Part shown: positions 41,991 through 54,512 of the stretch, one piece after another | How the letters are laid out: every line of letters begins with the position of its first letter | Numbering within the stretch: position 1 is the stretch's first letter | Assembly: GCA_001949185.1 (NCBI GenBank) | Contig: BDGG01000003.1 | Span: 5,019,092-5,083,091, forward strand | Reading direction: 5' to 3' | DNA: 64,000 nucleotides | Origin: Ramazzottius varieornatus | Taxonomy: Eukaryota; Tardigrada; Eutardigrada; Parachela; Ramazzottiidae | The notes under the pieces: generated by a model | What the model was told of the DNA's origin: nothing | What the model saw: only the letters and a program-made list of their open reading frames with translations | Databases searched by the model: none | Program-made: the position numbers and the translations under genes

Positions 41991-44900
41991 ATGTCCGGAG
42001 CGCCGAAAGAGAGGGAAGGATCGCTGTCGCATCAGATGGATAGGATGGGGATCAACAACAGCGACGCATCTTCCGTGCTGACCACCTCAACCTCGACGAA
42101 TCGGGACTCATGTCCAGCGAAGAAACGTAGGAGGCCGAGGAAGCTAACCACTGTGAGCGTCGGCACGGAGTATGAAGTGGAAAAGGTCCTGGATAAAAGG
42201 ATTGGCGAGGATGGTGTGACGAGTTATAAGATCCTGTGGAAAGATTACCCAGAGTAAGCTCATAGTTGCTTCCCCCGATAAAATTCTTCCCACGTCACTA
42301 GAGCTTAATGCTCGTGGACGCACATGGACACATGGACAGAGCAACGTGGTAGCGAGGATGAGCGAGATTAATGAGCCGTTTCGATTATCACTGTTTCAAT
42401 ACACCTTGTTGAGCAGTATTCTTTGTCGACGAGGGCTGGTTAATCGCGGAGTTCATTTACAGAGAGGAAGCCAGCTGGGTGGTGAGAGAACTGATGGACT
42501 GCCCGGAAAAGATTGAAGAATACGAGAAGAAGGATCGTGAGTATCGTTACCGCAAACGGGCTTCCAACATCGGAGAAAACTGGCAAACGGAAGACTTTTC
42601 CAGCTTGGCTCAAGCAGGTTTGGCTTGAACAGGTCCTCTCTCTGGAACTTACGGACAATATAACTGAAGCGATGGATGCTGTTCGGAATTTAGAGAGGAA
42701 AGATTTTGTTTCGTCAGGTGCGGAAACGGCTATCGAACCGAAGACGGAACCGGAAGCGAAGGTAGGGTGCACCAGAGGAGCTGTGAGCGAGATGGAAAGT
42801 CAGATGCTGGCGGAGTATTTGGAGCTGGTCAATGCAGGGAGGGAGGTGGTGACAAGCTTGCCGAGCTGGAAACGGTGCTTCGGATGTCGGAAGCCTTTGC
42901 CGGAGGAGGAACCTCTACAGGCGTTGCAAGCCGTCGAAGATGAAAAGGGAGATCTCTTTCTGGAAATGCAGTGGTTAGTAATACTTGAAATCAATACTCT
43001 GGCAGTTCGGAATCAATTTAGAAATATTATAACTCGGCAAAGGAAATTGAAACTATCGCTTTTTCAAGTGGCTTACATTTCAGCCAGACACACCGACAAC
43101 GTGCGCCACTTGGGGAAACAATCCAGTGCGACAGGATCGCTTTTGCAAGTGGCGCACGCCTACAGTCCATAACAGTGTAACCTGCGTCACTCGAGAAACC
43201 AATCTTCTCAAGTTCGTTTGCCGAGCTTCCATATGTCGAGTTTCGTTACACAATATTCCTTTCCTATAGGCAAGATGGACTGACCAAGATGGTGCCGTTT
43301 CCGGTTGCTTTGAAACTGTACCCGATGATCTTCCTTCCGTGGTTTGAGAGCTACTTGAACGCCGAGGCAGCCAAAGAAGGCTGCCGTCGAGATGACTTCT
43401 TGGGTGTCGACTGGGAGACTAAACTGGCAAAATCCAGGGAGGACTTGAAAGCCGAGGCTATGGAGGTTGATGAACCGACAAGTGCTGAAACGGAGCATGA
43501 TGTTCCTGCATCGAACGCCATGCGACTACAGAACTCGGTACTGTTTGAAACCCTGTATGATTTTCTACCGTTCAAGTTTTCTGTTATTTCCTTTCCGTGT
43601 CTCGATTTAGATTAGTTCCTAGTTTACAATTTTGCGTTTTTAACGTTATTTTAATGTTTGGCTTGTATCGATTATACAGGCGTCGGAAGTCTCGAAAGTT
43701 GACGAAGAGCTCGCTTCGTCTTCGGTAAATAATGGAATTCACTGCCTTAATTTTTCTCCTTGCTATGTACTGACTTTAATGGCTCTGCTTTCGAGCTTTA
43801 CTTCGCATTAAAAACCTCCTGCTCCTTTCCAGCTGAACACTGCTTGATTTTGCATGCTGTGCGGCTGCATTCTCTCCTCATACATGAATATTCCTCCCAA
43901 TGATATCAATGATTAATCTCGATTATTTTCAACAGACGAATGCAATCGACGGCGGATGCCAGTCCTTCAAACCGGCAGAAGCGACGGTATCGCCACGCGC
44001 TCGGCTGATCCTCAAACTACCACGACCTCTCCCGAAACCCCTCCAGCATAGTCCTACCAGCTCTGGCCCCAACAGCCCAGCGTACCTTTCCAACGAAAGA
44101 GACCTCCTCCTCATCCAAGACTCGATCGTGACGCCACCGGTTCCACCTTGCAACAACCCATCACATCCACTGACTGTGGCAGCCAACAGTAGCCCGTTGG
44201 TTGTGACCACAGCCCAACCGACAGTTCCAGTCGCGCTACCTCATGAAGTAGTTGCAACAGAGGCTTCCAAGGCGCCTTCCATGGAAGAAACCTTGATGAG
44301 TCGCGTGACTCAGCAAGGAGTTCCATTGGAGACGGTAATAGTGTTACCACAGTCTGTGCCGCTCGTGGGCACGCGGATCATCACTCCTGTGGATTTCTTG
44401 CTGGCTACGTCAGCATCGCCTTCGCCGAAACGAAGTCCCCGACCGCCAAAACAGGTAAAGAAATGACTGATTTCGATTCTGCGCCGCCTTACCTGTATCA
44501 TTTCGGTTCTCTTTCGTGTAGGGTAATTCGACGCCGAAACGCACTGGACGGCCACCTAAATTGGTATAGAGTAGAGTATCCCTATTGGAGTTGTGTTCCA
44601 GTCAAATGATGGTGGCGAGGTCGAGAAATATCGATATTTCTCACTTTAGCAAACAGACTCCAAAAATGACTGTTTTCCAAAGTGGCGCACGGTTCTAGTG
44701 TGATTTACTGTCGGCATGCCCCAAATGGGATAAACGATCTGCTCGAATTTGTTTGCTCTTCCAAGTGGCGCGCTGTTTCAGTCCCGTTGCATGGAAGCGT
44801 GCGCCACCTGAATAAACGATCCTCTTGACTTGTTCGCCTATGTCATATCCTGCGTACTGTTATTTTGAAGGCCAATTCATCACCGCTTCGCTCGTTACCA

Positions 44901-46897
44901 CCACGGAACATACTACCAAAGCCGGTTTCTGGAGCCATCTCGGCAATAGAAGGCTCGGCTTTGAAGATACCTGAGCGTCCCTTGACTGCTTCTCGGCCAT
45001 CTGCCTCCGAACAGCCTTCATTGTCTTCAGTTTCTTCTGCAAGAGAAGGTAGTTTAACGGCCCGAAATTCTAAATTAGCACCTCGACGAAAATTACCTTC
45101 TGTTGACATATTGACCTTCTGATACGTTCCATTTCCAGCGACGTCGAACTTTCAGCCTTTTCACGGTGCCAGCCCGTCCGAAAAGCCATCTTCTTCACCG
45201 AAGTCAGCCGAGACCAAGCCAGAAAATTGCCAGCCAACCAGCGAGCAGCCGGTCGTCGGCGTCAGTTCCTCCCTGTCCACAAGTGTGGTACCGACTATCG
45301 CAGCTTCAGGTTTTCTTCCGCCCGAAGAGGAGAAACCGAAAGTGCCGAAGGCGGAAGATGGCGAAAGCTACCGGGCGAAGCGGGAGCTGTACCTGCGTTA
45401 CGTGCCTCTTTTGAACCGCTGCATCGCCAAACTGAGGTCTGAATTGGCAGAGAAGGAACAAGAGCTTGTCACATTGGAAACTTTGCTGAGAGAACGTCCG
45501 GAAGCTCGAGAAGCCGTTGACACCATCACCTCTCGGAAAAACAAGCTGAAGGCTGAGATGGAGACGAGTAAGTGAGGTTTGCTTTCAGACATTTCCGCTG
45601 AAAAAGAAGTTTACTGTACGTTTGACAACGAAGTCAGCCAGATCGTTTCCCCCAAGTAGCGCATATTTTCAGTGTCTTTACCTGGCGCCGTGCGCCACTG
45701 GGAAAACCAGTCTGGTCGAGTCTGCTTGTTTTCCCCAAGTGGCGCACTCTCTCAGTGTTATTGTCTGGAAACGTGCGCCACTAGCAGGGCCGATGCTGAC
45801 TGAGTTTGTCTGCCGTGCTCTTATGTGTCGGTTGTTTTAGTTCAACATCCAATCAAGCGCCTTGTGCTTCTTGTGACTGCCGGCAAAGACCAGCCGACGC
45901 TGCGGGTTCTGGAGAAATGCGTGAATGTAGTCGAACGCTCCATACCATGGGTCAGTAGTGGTGTACTGTTGCTCTTAACCGTTTTCCAGGATTGCGCGAG
46001 CTTGGGTGGGATGGAGGAGAAGCTTAGGTATTTTTACGGTTTTCTTTCTTGCAGTTCGAAAACTATATTGGCGAAGCTGAGGCTCGAAAGTACTTCTCCC
46101 ATATCAGTGCTCCTGCTGCAGCGAACCCTCATCCTGCGACCAGTATGTCGGAACTTTCCAACGGTCTCCCTCCGGCAGATGATTTCTCTTCGACCATAAC
46201 ACCACACGATAGTAAGCACCCAATGTCGTTAGTTCAGAGGCAACAGCCGCCGTCCGGAGTCTTGGCGGACTGGGACTCGCTCAAGGCTACGTTCGGTAAG
46301 TTTCGGGCTGCTGACACTTGTCAACCAGCTCAGTCACAGAGTGCGCAACAGAGTAACTTGCTCAACACAGCACTGACCCAAAGACAAGAACCACCCAAGT
46401 ACACAGGTTACAGAGCAGCAGTAGCGTCACAGCAGCCACCTCCGCCTCAGGCGCTGCTACCAAGGCCCACAGGCCAGACACTCCATAAGGTGCCCGGTGC
46501 TACTATTCAGTCTGTCGTCCCACACTCTGCTGGCTCCCATGGTGGTCCTCGAAGACCAAGTCAACCTCTGTTGCGGTACGCTGGACCTCCAGTGCCGCAG
46601 ATGGCAGTGCGACAGCTGATTGGTACGCCGCCACTCCGTCTTGCCCAACCTGCCATTGTTGTCCAGCGTCCAACTGGACCAGTGCTGCTTCCGATAGACC
46701 ATTCTGTCCAACCGGCGATGGGTTTTCATTTTGCGAGGAAAGCTGTGACGAGACCACATCAAGACCCTCCACAGTGGGCACCGAAAATGATTAATAGGCC
46801 ACCTCAGAACTGGGCTCCCAAAGCTGTGGTCAGACCGCAGCGACCTCCTCAACAGCTGGCGCCCAAACCACCTCTCAGAATTTTTCCCAAGGAATAG
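41991..46897 (+). CDS. Chromodomain protein with AT-hook-like motifs (about 1046 residues)
   Basis: Chromodomains read methylated histone tails. Exons 41991-42253, 42463-42536, 42604-42973, 43270-43537, 43680-43724, 43936-44454, 44522-44563, 44871-45048, 45139-45567, 45841-45950 and 46055-46897 join in phase throughout. An N-terminal basic KKRRRPRK leads to the chromodomain: GTEYEVEKVLDKRIGEDGVT, YKILWKDYPEEEASWVVREL, then CPEKIEEYEKK. The aromatic cage positions Y, W and W are present. Downstream are a WLKQVWLEQVLSLEL helix, KRSPRPPK and KRTGRPPK (AT-hook-like minor-groove binders). A charged helix (YRAKRELYLRYVPLLNRCIA, ELAEKEQELVTLETLL, probably coiled coil) and a Pro/Gln/Arg-rich tail of about 200 residues complete it. 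No chromoshadow or enzymatic domain is seen and I cannot name an orthologue. Confidence 0.8.
43029..43232. repeat. AAGTGGCGCAC-type foldback, two hairpins
   Basis: TTCAAGTGGCTTACATTTC pairs with ACGTGCGCCACTTGGGG, then GCAAGTGGCGCACGCC. It closes with GTTTGCCGAGCTTCC. Chromodomain-gene intron 42974-43269. Confidence 0.9.
44650..44840. repeat. AAGTGGCGCAC-type foldback, two hairpins
   Basis: AAAGTGGCGCACGG and CCAAGTGGCGCGCTGTTTCAG start the hairpins. The second right arm is GCGTGCGCCACCTG. Chromodomain-gene intron 44564-44870. Confidence 0.9.
45618..45832. repeat. AAGTGGCGCAC-type foldback, two hairpins
   Basis: CCCCAAGTAGCGCATATTTTC and CCCCAAGTGGCGCACTCTC start the hairpins, with the loop GTGTTATTGTCTG. 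Chromodomain-gene intron 45568-45840, ending 8 bp before the acceptor. Confidence 0.92.
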
Positions 46898-47399
46898 TCA
46901 CTTGGTCGGTTACATCGAAATGGTTCAGGGTTCGTTGTCTCAGGAATAGAGACGTCTTTTCACAGGCGGTTGCGGTACAGTATAGCTTACTCTATCATGC
47001 ATACTTGTTGTGCCTGTTATTAGACTTTTTTATTCGCTTGTTAAAGTAGCCCATTAGTCATTATTCCTTCTTGGGGTCATTTTCCGGCCACTTCTCCCAG
47101 CTTCTCCGATCTGTTTATTGACATTGTCGGTCGTAGTATTGCAACGCTATACTGTATACGTAGCAACTATTCTAAAGACACAGGGAGGTGGTCGAATTTA
47201 GGGATCTTCATGAACAGAAGGACAGAGAGGGCAATAGTTTGAGTTTTCGGAAATCTACGAGGATACATCATATACAGGGGTCTATTTTAAGCTTCGAAAA
47301 TTTTGTGGAAAGACCATCTTGCATGTTGTGTGAGGAAGGAGTATCCATGCCTGCAACAAGGAAGTCTCATGGCTTTGTATTGAGGCTTTGTAACTGGGA

Positions 47400-47505
47400 G
47401 ACCGACAAAGGAAACGTACAAGATGCTTTTCCCAAGTGGCGCACGCTTCCAGCCAATAACAATGCAAAGTCGCGCCACTTGAGATTGCGATCTTGCACGT
47501 CGTAA
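47400..47505. repeat. AAGTGGCGCAC-type foldback, one hairpin
   Basis: CCCAAGTGGCGCACGCTTCC pairs with GTCGCGCCACTTGAG around AGCCAATAACAATG. Outer arms GTACAAGATGC and GCGATCTTGCACGT. Intergenic. Confidence 0.9.
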
Positions 47506-49353
47506 CTGTCGTTTGCAAACCTCCCACTTCACGAACTGAAGGTTCGCTGCACCTTGGTATAACTTGGTATAGCCCCTGACTACCTGAAGGAAGCGAAATA
47601 ACAACAGCAAGCAGTTGGCGGTAAGCCGGTATTAGGCTATGGTGTGAGTGGTAGTCTTGGTTTTGTCCTTTGCGCAGCAGCACTGCAACGTACACCAAAT
47701 CATTACATCGCAGGAGAAACAAAACGAGCAAGACTGTGGCGTGTCGCGAAACACGGACGGATTTAATTTTGAAAGAAGTTGATCGACTGTCTATCATCGG
47801 CATTCAAAGTCACTTGAGAAGTCAGTCATGGGCAGACAGAAATACTGTGCTTTAATACCAGACAGAGCCAGACGATAAGCCATGGTGGGAAGATGATGCT
47901 AATGAGGCAGTGAAGACAATGCCGTACGTTGGATTTCTCGCTGGAAAAATTTGTAGAAATTTAGACGTCAGCCAACTTGACAAGCGCACAAAGAGGGAAG
48001 CTGACAACTCACTGTACTGTTTTGGTCACCCGCACAGCCTGTCCGGGTTGACCCATCTCCATGATTCTCCTTCCAACTCTTGGCTGACGAACACCGCAAT
48101 TCGCACCGATTACAATGTCTTCTTTCTACCACGACGAAGTATGGATAAATACCGCGGAAAAAAATATCAATCGATTACAGGTGTAAAATTTTTCCTTCGT
48201 CAGGCGAGGTAGACTTAGTCATCGGCGATATAATATGCATCATTTTCCTCCATCCGTCTACCGGATTGTGCTAGCGCTTGGAGTATCTGTATACGCACTT
48301 CATACTCCTCAACCTTCGTCGCCAAAGCATCACTCGATACATATAAAATCGATGCTCATATGCATACATCGATTGACAGGGAAAAACCCATGTCAATCGA
48401 CGTATGACACCCGACAGTTGGTGCCGTTTAGCCACATGCGGAAAACTGGTTGTGCCATCTAGCAAGGTTCTCTGCTTCACAGCTGACGTCGACTGCGCAC
48501 CGACCAGCACAGCTTCGCCATTACAGAGCCAGTGCCTTCTTCCGGCTGCTTGAAAGGCCAAAGACAAGCTTTTGAACTGACCGTAAACGCGTCTCGGCAA
48601 ATAATAATAACGGTACTTTAGCGCGAGCTTTCACTGCGGATTTGATGGTCCACCTGTCTAGCCGTTATTTAAAAGTAATGCAAAGAGTTACCATTCGACG
48701 AAAGAGGTTCGTGGAATGGAGGTTTTTCAGGGCCTTTTGCGCTTGTCTACCGCTGCATACCCGAAAAACCGATGGACGGATTTGGGCCTTTGGCTCCATC
48801 TTGCGCACGCCCGCGCGCTCGTACTATTCTCAGTAGCGGTACAGAGGTACACAGCAGCGGGTACTCGGTTTGCTACCAACTAGCATAGTTGGCCTGGCGT
48901 TGTTGGCAAGCGAAATCGAATTTGTGTGAATTTAGCAGAAAAGTTGAAATGCGACGAAGGAGAATTTTTGGGGTTTGGGATAAAAGAGGCTGCACAAAGA
49001 AGTACGGGAGTACAGCCAACTACGATTCGATTACGTCAGTTCGGCTTACTTATCTGCGATGCCCACGTGCTGTATCGCTACAGCCAACGGAAGCACGTGG
49101 CCCTCCCCTTTGGCGGTTTTCCATTGACCGACCGCAGCCCTGCAGGCGTCGCCACCGTTCGGCGACCCAATAGATTTTTCCCAAGATGGGCGCAATGGTG
49201 AGAACCTTTGACCAGACACCGTAATCTTCCATCGCCAACTTCGTGCCGGTACAACTTTCCTAGTAGTTTTTTCTTGTGACTCCACCCTCGACGTAGATTC
49301 TTACTTATTGTCTGCCGAACGTTTTTTTCTGCTGTACGATTTATCGAATGGGA

Positions 49354-49455
49354 ATTCGGCAGACGTTTCTGGAGTGGCGCACATTCTCATTGTGATTGGC
49401 TGAAATGTGCGCTACTTAGAAAAACGTTGTGGTCTAGTTTAGTTTCCGAGCTCCC
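49354..49455. repeat. AAGTGGCGCAC-type foldback, one hairpin
   Basis: GGAGTGGCGCACATTCTCA pairs with AAATGTGCGCTACTTAG around TTGTGATTGGCTG. Intergenic. Confidence 0.9.
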
Positions 49456-50724
49456 AAATACTGTAAAAAAATTATAGCAGCGGTGTATTATAACGGTGAA
49501 ACATGATCAACGATCGTCACTTGAATAAGCACCCGGTTTGATGATCTACCATCAGCTCCGATATCTAAACGAAAACAAAGAAGCAACCTCGGGCCACAAC
49601 CTGAACAAAAGACCATCTCACCATCTGGTAGACAAGACATATGCGTGGAGAGCCAACGTGGAATGGCGGGCAGTAAACCCAGTTATAATGTTCTAAAGGT
49701 TATCGCACCAAAACAGATTAGCGCCCAATTAGAACCGTAAACACGGGGAAAGCTATTCCTGGTGTTCTTATAGACTTTCAAGACGGGGACCTCGAGCTTC
49801 CTTATGAGCTGGGGCCTGTTATTGTTTGCATAAGCCCGTCTTTACCAGAGTTCTTGATTGGGACTCGGCAAACAGAGGGGAAAAGCCAGCTATAGAAGGA
49901 GCTCGATGTCGTGGTCCCAGCTTCTCGGTTTGTGCTGGGTTGAAAGGTTACGTCATGCTTTCACGTGGCGCAAAAGCGGGTAAGAAATCAGCTGCTGAGT
50001 GAGCAAGTACCCTTATCGGCCACCAAAGGCAGCAATCGAGCGCTGCGAGCTCCTACTCGATAATCTTGCTCAAACAGAAGCTCAAACGACGAGTAGAGGA
50101 AAAGCCAGCACCACGATCACGCTGGCAGTTTTGTGCTACGTTTGCCAATTGCTAGCTTTGGCATGGGTAGAAAGCATGCAGCGACACAATGCAAACCAGT
50201 TGAATTGCTTGCTGCATGGCGGAAGTTTAGCGCGGAAATCACATGTTCGATGTTGACTGCCATGCATGTGCCTTGTCACTAAATTATTTTCGAGATGCAT
50301 CGCTGGCTGCAGAACAGAACGCAGAACGAGACCGCAGACCCGTTTTCTGATGGACGACCAAGGCGACTTTTTGCAAACGCGTCGATGCTCTATTTTCCAT
50401 GTTGCCGCACTGCTCACTGTTCGCACTTCGCACATGAAAGACTTTGACGAGCTTTGAACTTCAGAGCCAAAAACGCACTTTGAGCATGCATAATAGCAAC
50501 ATGCAAAGTTGCAAACCCAACACAAAGCAACAGCAAAAGCTTTCGCTGATAAAAACAGCCCATTCGAAAATCACACAAAATAACAGATGACTTTCGCGTG
50601 TTACTGTACATTTCCACCTGCAAAATACGAAGACCCAAGCTTGGGTCGCCGAGATCTCCCATTCAGAGAATCAAAAAACGTTTTCCCAAAAACTGTTTGG
50701 GAAATTGGTAAAGGAACTTATCCA

Positions 50725-50885
50725 AATCGCCATCTCAAGTAGCGCACATCTTTGTTGTTTTTGGGTGACGCTGTCCGCCACTTACGAAAACGATCTCGGG
50801 ACTCGGCATGCCTGCTGTCCAAAGTGGCGCGTTCTTCCAGTGTAATTTGGTGTGAGAGTGCGCCACTTAGGCAGATGATTTCGAC
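50725..50885. repeat. AAGTGGCGCAC-type foldback, two hairpins
   Basis: CTCAAGTAGCGCACATC and CCAAAGTGGCGCGTTCTTCCAG start the hairpins, with GAGTGCGCCACTTAGG closing the second. Intergenic. Confidence 0.9.
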
Positions 50886-51596
50886 TAACTCACTTGAAAA
50901 TTCGGACAGGACAATGTTAAACTAAGAAACTGTTCCTTCCTGTTTCTATATTTGCGGCTTTGTTCATTTTCTTATCTGTCAGTTCGTTTCTCGGTGCAGA
51001 TGTCAGTGAAAGATGATGCGCTTCCTGACACGTTCTCCGCTCTTGCTGGCATAATATACAGATGCAAGGCCGAATTTAAGTGCAACGAGAGCACAGCGCA
51101 GCTGAGCTCAGGAAATACACACGTGGAGGAATTACGATATTGATTCAAGCCCAACACAAAGAACAGAGAAATGAGCCTTTGCCTCCAAGCTCTCGAGTGG
51201 AGGAAGCCTCCGTTGCTGCATTAGAAATTTCCCCATCGACCTGACGTAAGGAAAAAAGGCACCTTCAAATCGGAGATTTCCCTTAATGAACAACGACACT
51301 TTTCTTGAAAGAAACACACGCTTGGAAAAGTAACGAACATCAAGGAATAAAACGGGAGCTTTAACTGCCAAGAGAAACAACAACAAAGTTACTTTTTCCG
51401 TCAATATCACTGAATTAATTTTTTTCTCAAAGAGAAGAGGAAAAGAAACACAGAGAAAGAAAAACTTCCACCAGTATAAGTGTGATCAAATTGTTTCATA
51501 TACATGAAATCTTTCTGAAGTAAAAGAGAGGGGGTGATCGATAAGTGATATGCATCTTTGCGCTATTCAACTTCTTATATCTTCTTGGGGGGAAAA

Positions 51597-52417
51597 TCAC
51601 AGGTCCATAGCGTCAGCTTCATCCTCACTGAACTCGCTCATGGAACTTTCATTGTCGTCGTCCTCATCCTGCCTACTGTAAAAGAGAGGCAAAAGCATAC
51701 CGGCGAGGTTGATTAAACGAGACATCCAAGATTGTTGTTTTAAGTGGCGCACACTGTCATTGCCATTGGCTGGAAACATGCGCCCCTTGGCCCAACCGTT
51801 TGTTTAAGCGGCGCATGTTTCCAGCGTAACTGGCTGAACGTCTGCGCCACTTGAGATAGCGATCCTGTACGTCTTGCCGGCGTCCTAACGAATGGAAGTG
51901 CTACGGGAGTTACAAGGAAGTACCTTTGTGCTGCGTCGCGTTGTTCCTGCAAACGCAGGGCTTCTTCGGTGGCATATCTTTGGACGTACTCTTTGATCTT
52001 GCGCTTGTACTCTTCGGGCTTTTGCAGGTAGAGTGCGGCGGCGTCGCCGTTGAGGGGGTCGCTGGGGTTGGGATAGGTCAGTAGTTGAGGCAAGAAGGTC
52101 TCAAAGACGTTGGACAGGTCGTAGAGCGGCGTCCATGTTTGGTTGATGACGTCCAAGCACACCGTCCCCGAACACTCGTCAATGTTGGGGTGGAAGATGC
52201 GATTCATGAAGCCAATGGAGGGGGACTTGAAGGGGTATTCGTCAGGTAACAAGACCCGAATTTTCCACACCCCATCCTCGTAGGGAGTCTCTTTGGGACC
52301 GCGAAATTTGACGGAGAAATGGTTGAGACCACCTAAAATGTTCACTTCCAGCTTTGTCTCAATCAGCTTGATCACATCCGTGTCCAGCCGCCGCTTTCCA
52401 GCACTGGGGGATGACAT
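51597..52417 (-). CDS. UBE2H: Ubiquitin-conjugating enzyme E2 H (complete, 190 residues)
   Basis: UBE2H carries ubiquitin as a thioester and supplies it to the CTLH/GID E3 ligase. Exon 1 (51924-52417) holds almost the whole E2 fold: [71 protein letters not shown] (HPN motif and catalytic Cys) and [20 protein letters not shown]. Exon 2 (51597-51675) gives the acidic tail [15 protein letters not shown], the signature of E2 H rather than other E2s. Phase is kept across intron 51676-51923, which carries a foldback. Length agrees with the family (about 183). The promoter lies above 52417. Confidence 0.96.
51725..51880. repeat. AAGTGGCGCAC-type foldback, two hairpins
   Basis: TTAAGTGGCGCACACTGTCA has the loop GCCATTGGCTG; TTAAGCGGCGCATGTTTCCAG follows. 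The only intron of UBE2H (51676-51923). Confidence 0.92.
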
Positions 52418-54512
52418 TCTTCTTCCTTTCCTTCCTTCTCGCTTTCAGGAACTCTGACCTGTTTCGGAGAGAACACATGGTCAGGACAGACTGCATAATT
52501 GATCGCTCGAGCGATTTATCTCCGTCGATCACGCATCGACAAGGACAAAGTATTAACCACATAGAGCCCACGCAGCACGGTAGAAAACTGCGGTGCGGTA
52601 TAGCGTCATTATGTCACAGCTTGTTGATTGGCCTCAAAAGAAAGAAAGGGCGGAATATTACGGTTTCGAGAGTGCGATAACGCCCAACTGCAGTTCGGTA
52701 TCGGTACCAGTCAGCTGACTGGATTAGCAAGAATTTGATTGTTTCAAACGTCGTGGGTGCGAACTGACCATCAGACTGCAGAATGTTAAGTTGCTTCCAA
52801 GTTCTCCAATGGATTTCCTGGAACAAAGGACTTACCAAAGGGATCTGTCAAGAGATTTTTGCAGGGATGGATGGTACGGTGTTCGCCCTTCGTAGTCCGT
52901 GGATCACCTTTCCATTTCGTGACAGCACAAAGGAGGAACAGCTGGTAATCGATGACGGGTCGACCTCGACCTATGAAATTTCTCGTACTTTCTTCTTCAG
53001 CACACTTTCGTTTCTTGCGTCCACGCTGACGCCTGGACCGAGCTCAAAATCGGAGAACGTCGAGGGATGATCCTGGAGATTGCCAGAAAATTTCTGCAGA
53101 ATTTTCTGGTTACACAACACAGCGCTGGGCTCTCAGAAGGAAACTCGAACTCGGGCTTGGCTTGGTTTGGCTTGCTTCAAACAGAGCTGCTGTAGTGAAA
53201 AGAAACTGAAATCAGGTGGTGAATGTACTCACTGTGCTGCGGTGCTGCTGGCTTCAATCGACGAGGCAAAATTGCACATAGACACTAAAGTGAACTGTAT
53301 TACCGAGCGTGATCGACTGACAGTCAGCGGAAGTCAGAATCGATTTCCAAATACACGGAGCACTAAAACTCGTTGAGCAGACGGAGAGGAAGCTGACTAA
53401 ACGAAAACAAATACAAATAATCCCATTGGCCGAGCACCTCTACCGAGCTGACTGCGAGCTAGCTGATGTCATATTACATCCCTTCATTCACTGGCGGGGT
53501 ACAACTGCGCAATCAACGCGCACCGTATACCACGCCTTATTCATCGCATCCATATAACCGCGCTACAGAAGGCGTTTCCGGCTTTGCTCCTCCTTTTGCG
53601 TGCCCGTATACTGGCGTACATATAACTTTGGTGCCGCAATTCTTATGTAATTTTCTTTGTCCTTTTCTTTGCTGCAAAATTTACAAATGTATCGCAGCAA
53701 GCGATCTTTCTTTGTTAGACTGAAATACGTGCCACGAAACGTCGGAAAACGTGACATAAAACATAAATTTAGATGCTCTTCCGCCTTCGCGCCCATGCTG
53801 TCCGGCGAACTTTCACCTCAAATTATTGGTTGGCTAAATTCATACACAAAAGATGCAGTGCAAAGGTTCGAGATAGCCACCACACTGACACTGTTAATAG
53901 GTCAGTGTAATTGTTGGTACAGTAATTCATCTCTCGGGTATGTCCCGAAGGTATCTCGAATTCACAACCAGCGGGTCCACATCCAAATGGCACCGCACCT
54001 GCGCCGGACTTCCTGGTTCTACAAGCGAGGCGACTGCAGAGTCTTCCCTTTTGGCAAGGCTAAGTCCGGAAACAGTCTTTAGAATGCAGTAGGAAATCGG
54101 ATGCCATCGGAACTCCCAAAATACGGTATGTCACGTTTGATTTGCCTGCGGAGTTCTAATGCCATCGAATCTAACAACGACAGTTTCGTGACTTGTAGAG
54201 TAACCTTCTGCTGATACCTTGCACATCAACCTCCCTCAGCCGGCCGAAACGATTCCTTCACGCCGAGCGGACAATCGATCCTGCCTGATTGCTAAAGTGG
54301 CTATCAAGTGAAGGCTTGTAATTTCTTCCAATCCAGCCGAGCGCCAGGCGCCGGTTCGTGACCAGCTGCACGTTGCATAACTGGGGAATATCCCCTCCTA
54401 CAGTGTTCCCCAGCCACAACCTAAAACTCGACAGCTTCGCCGCACTTTGTTGGTCCACACAGTAAACCTTTGGTAATATAGGAGCTGCACAACCTTGCAG
54501 AAAAGTCAAGCA
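52418..54512. other. Intergenic, UBE2H upstream and CNTNAP downstream flanks
   Basis: An open frame at 52783-53070 and some A/T-rich sequence occur, without recognisable domains or convincing splice signals. No foldback of the common family is seen here. Confidence 0.45.

Larger units (their letters stand above)
46898..51596. other. Gene-poor 4.7-kb stretch
   Basis: 3' flank of the chromodomain gene, three foldbacks (listed) and one 10-bp inverted repeat, TCGATTGACA/TGTCAATCGA (about 48369-48400). A weak frame at about 48926-49201 (LAEKLKCDEGEFLGFG) has no family features and no clear splice context, so I do not call it a gene. Confidence 0.5.

Noticed and set aside
45990-46027. Possible small exon in the chromodomain gene
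   Set aside because: Including it breaks the frame of the final exon; skipping it keeps phase.
52783-53070. 95-codon frame as a gene
   Set aside because: No recognisable domain, no splice context and no neighbouring exons.
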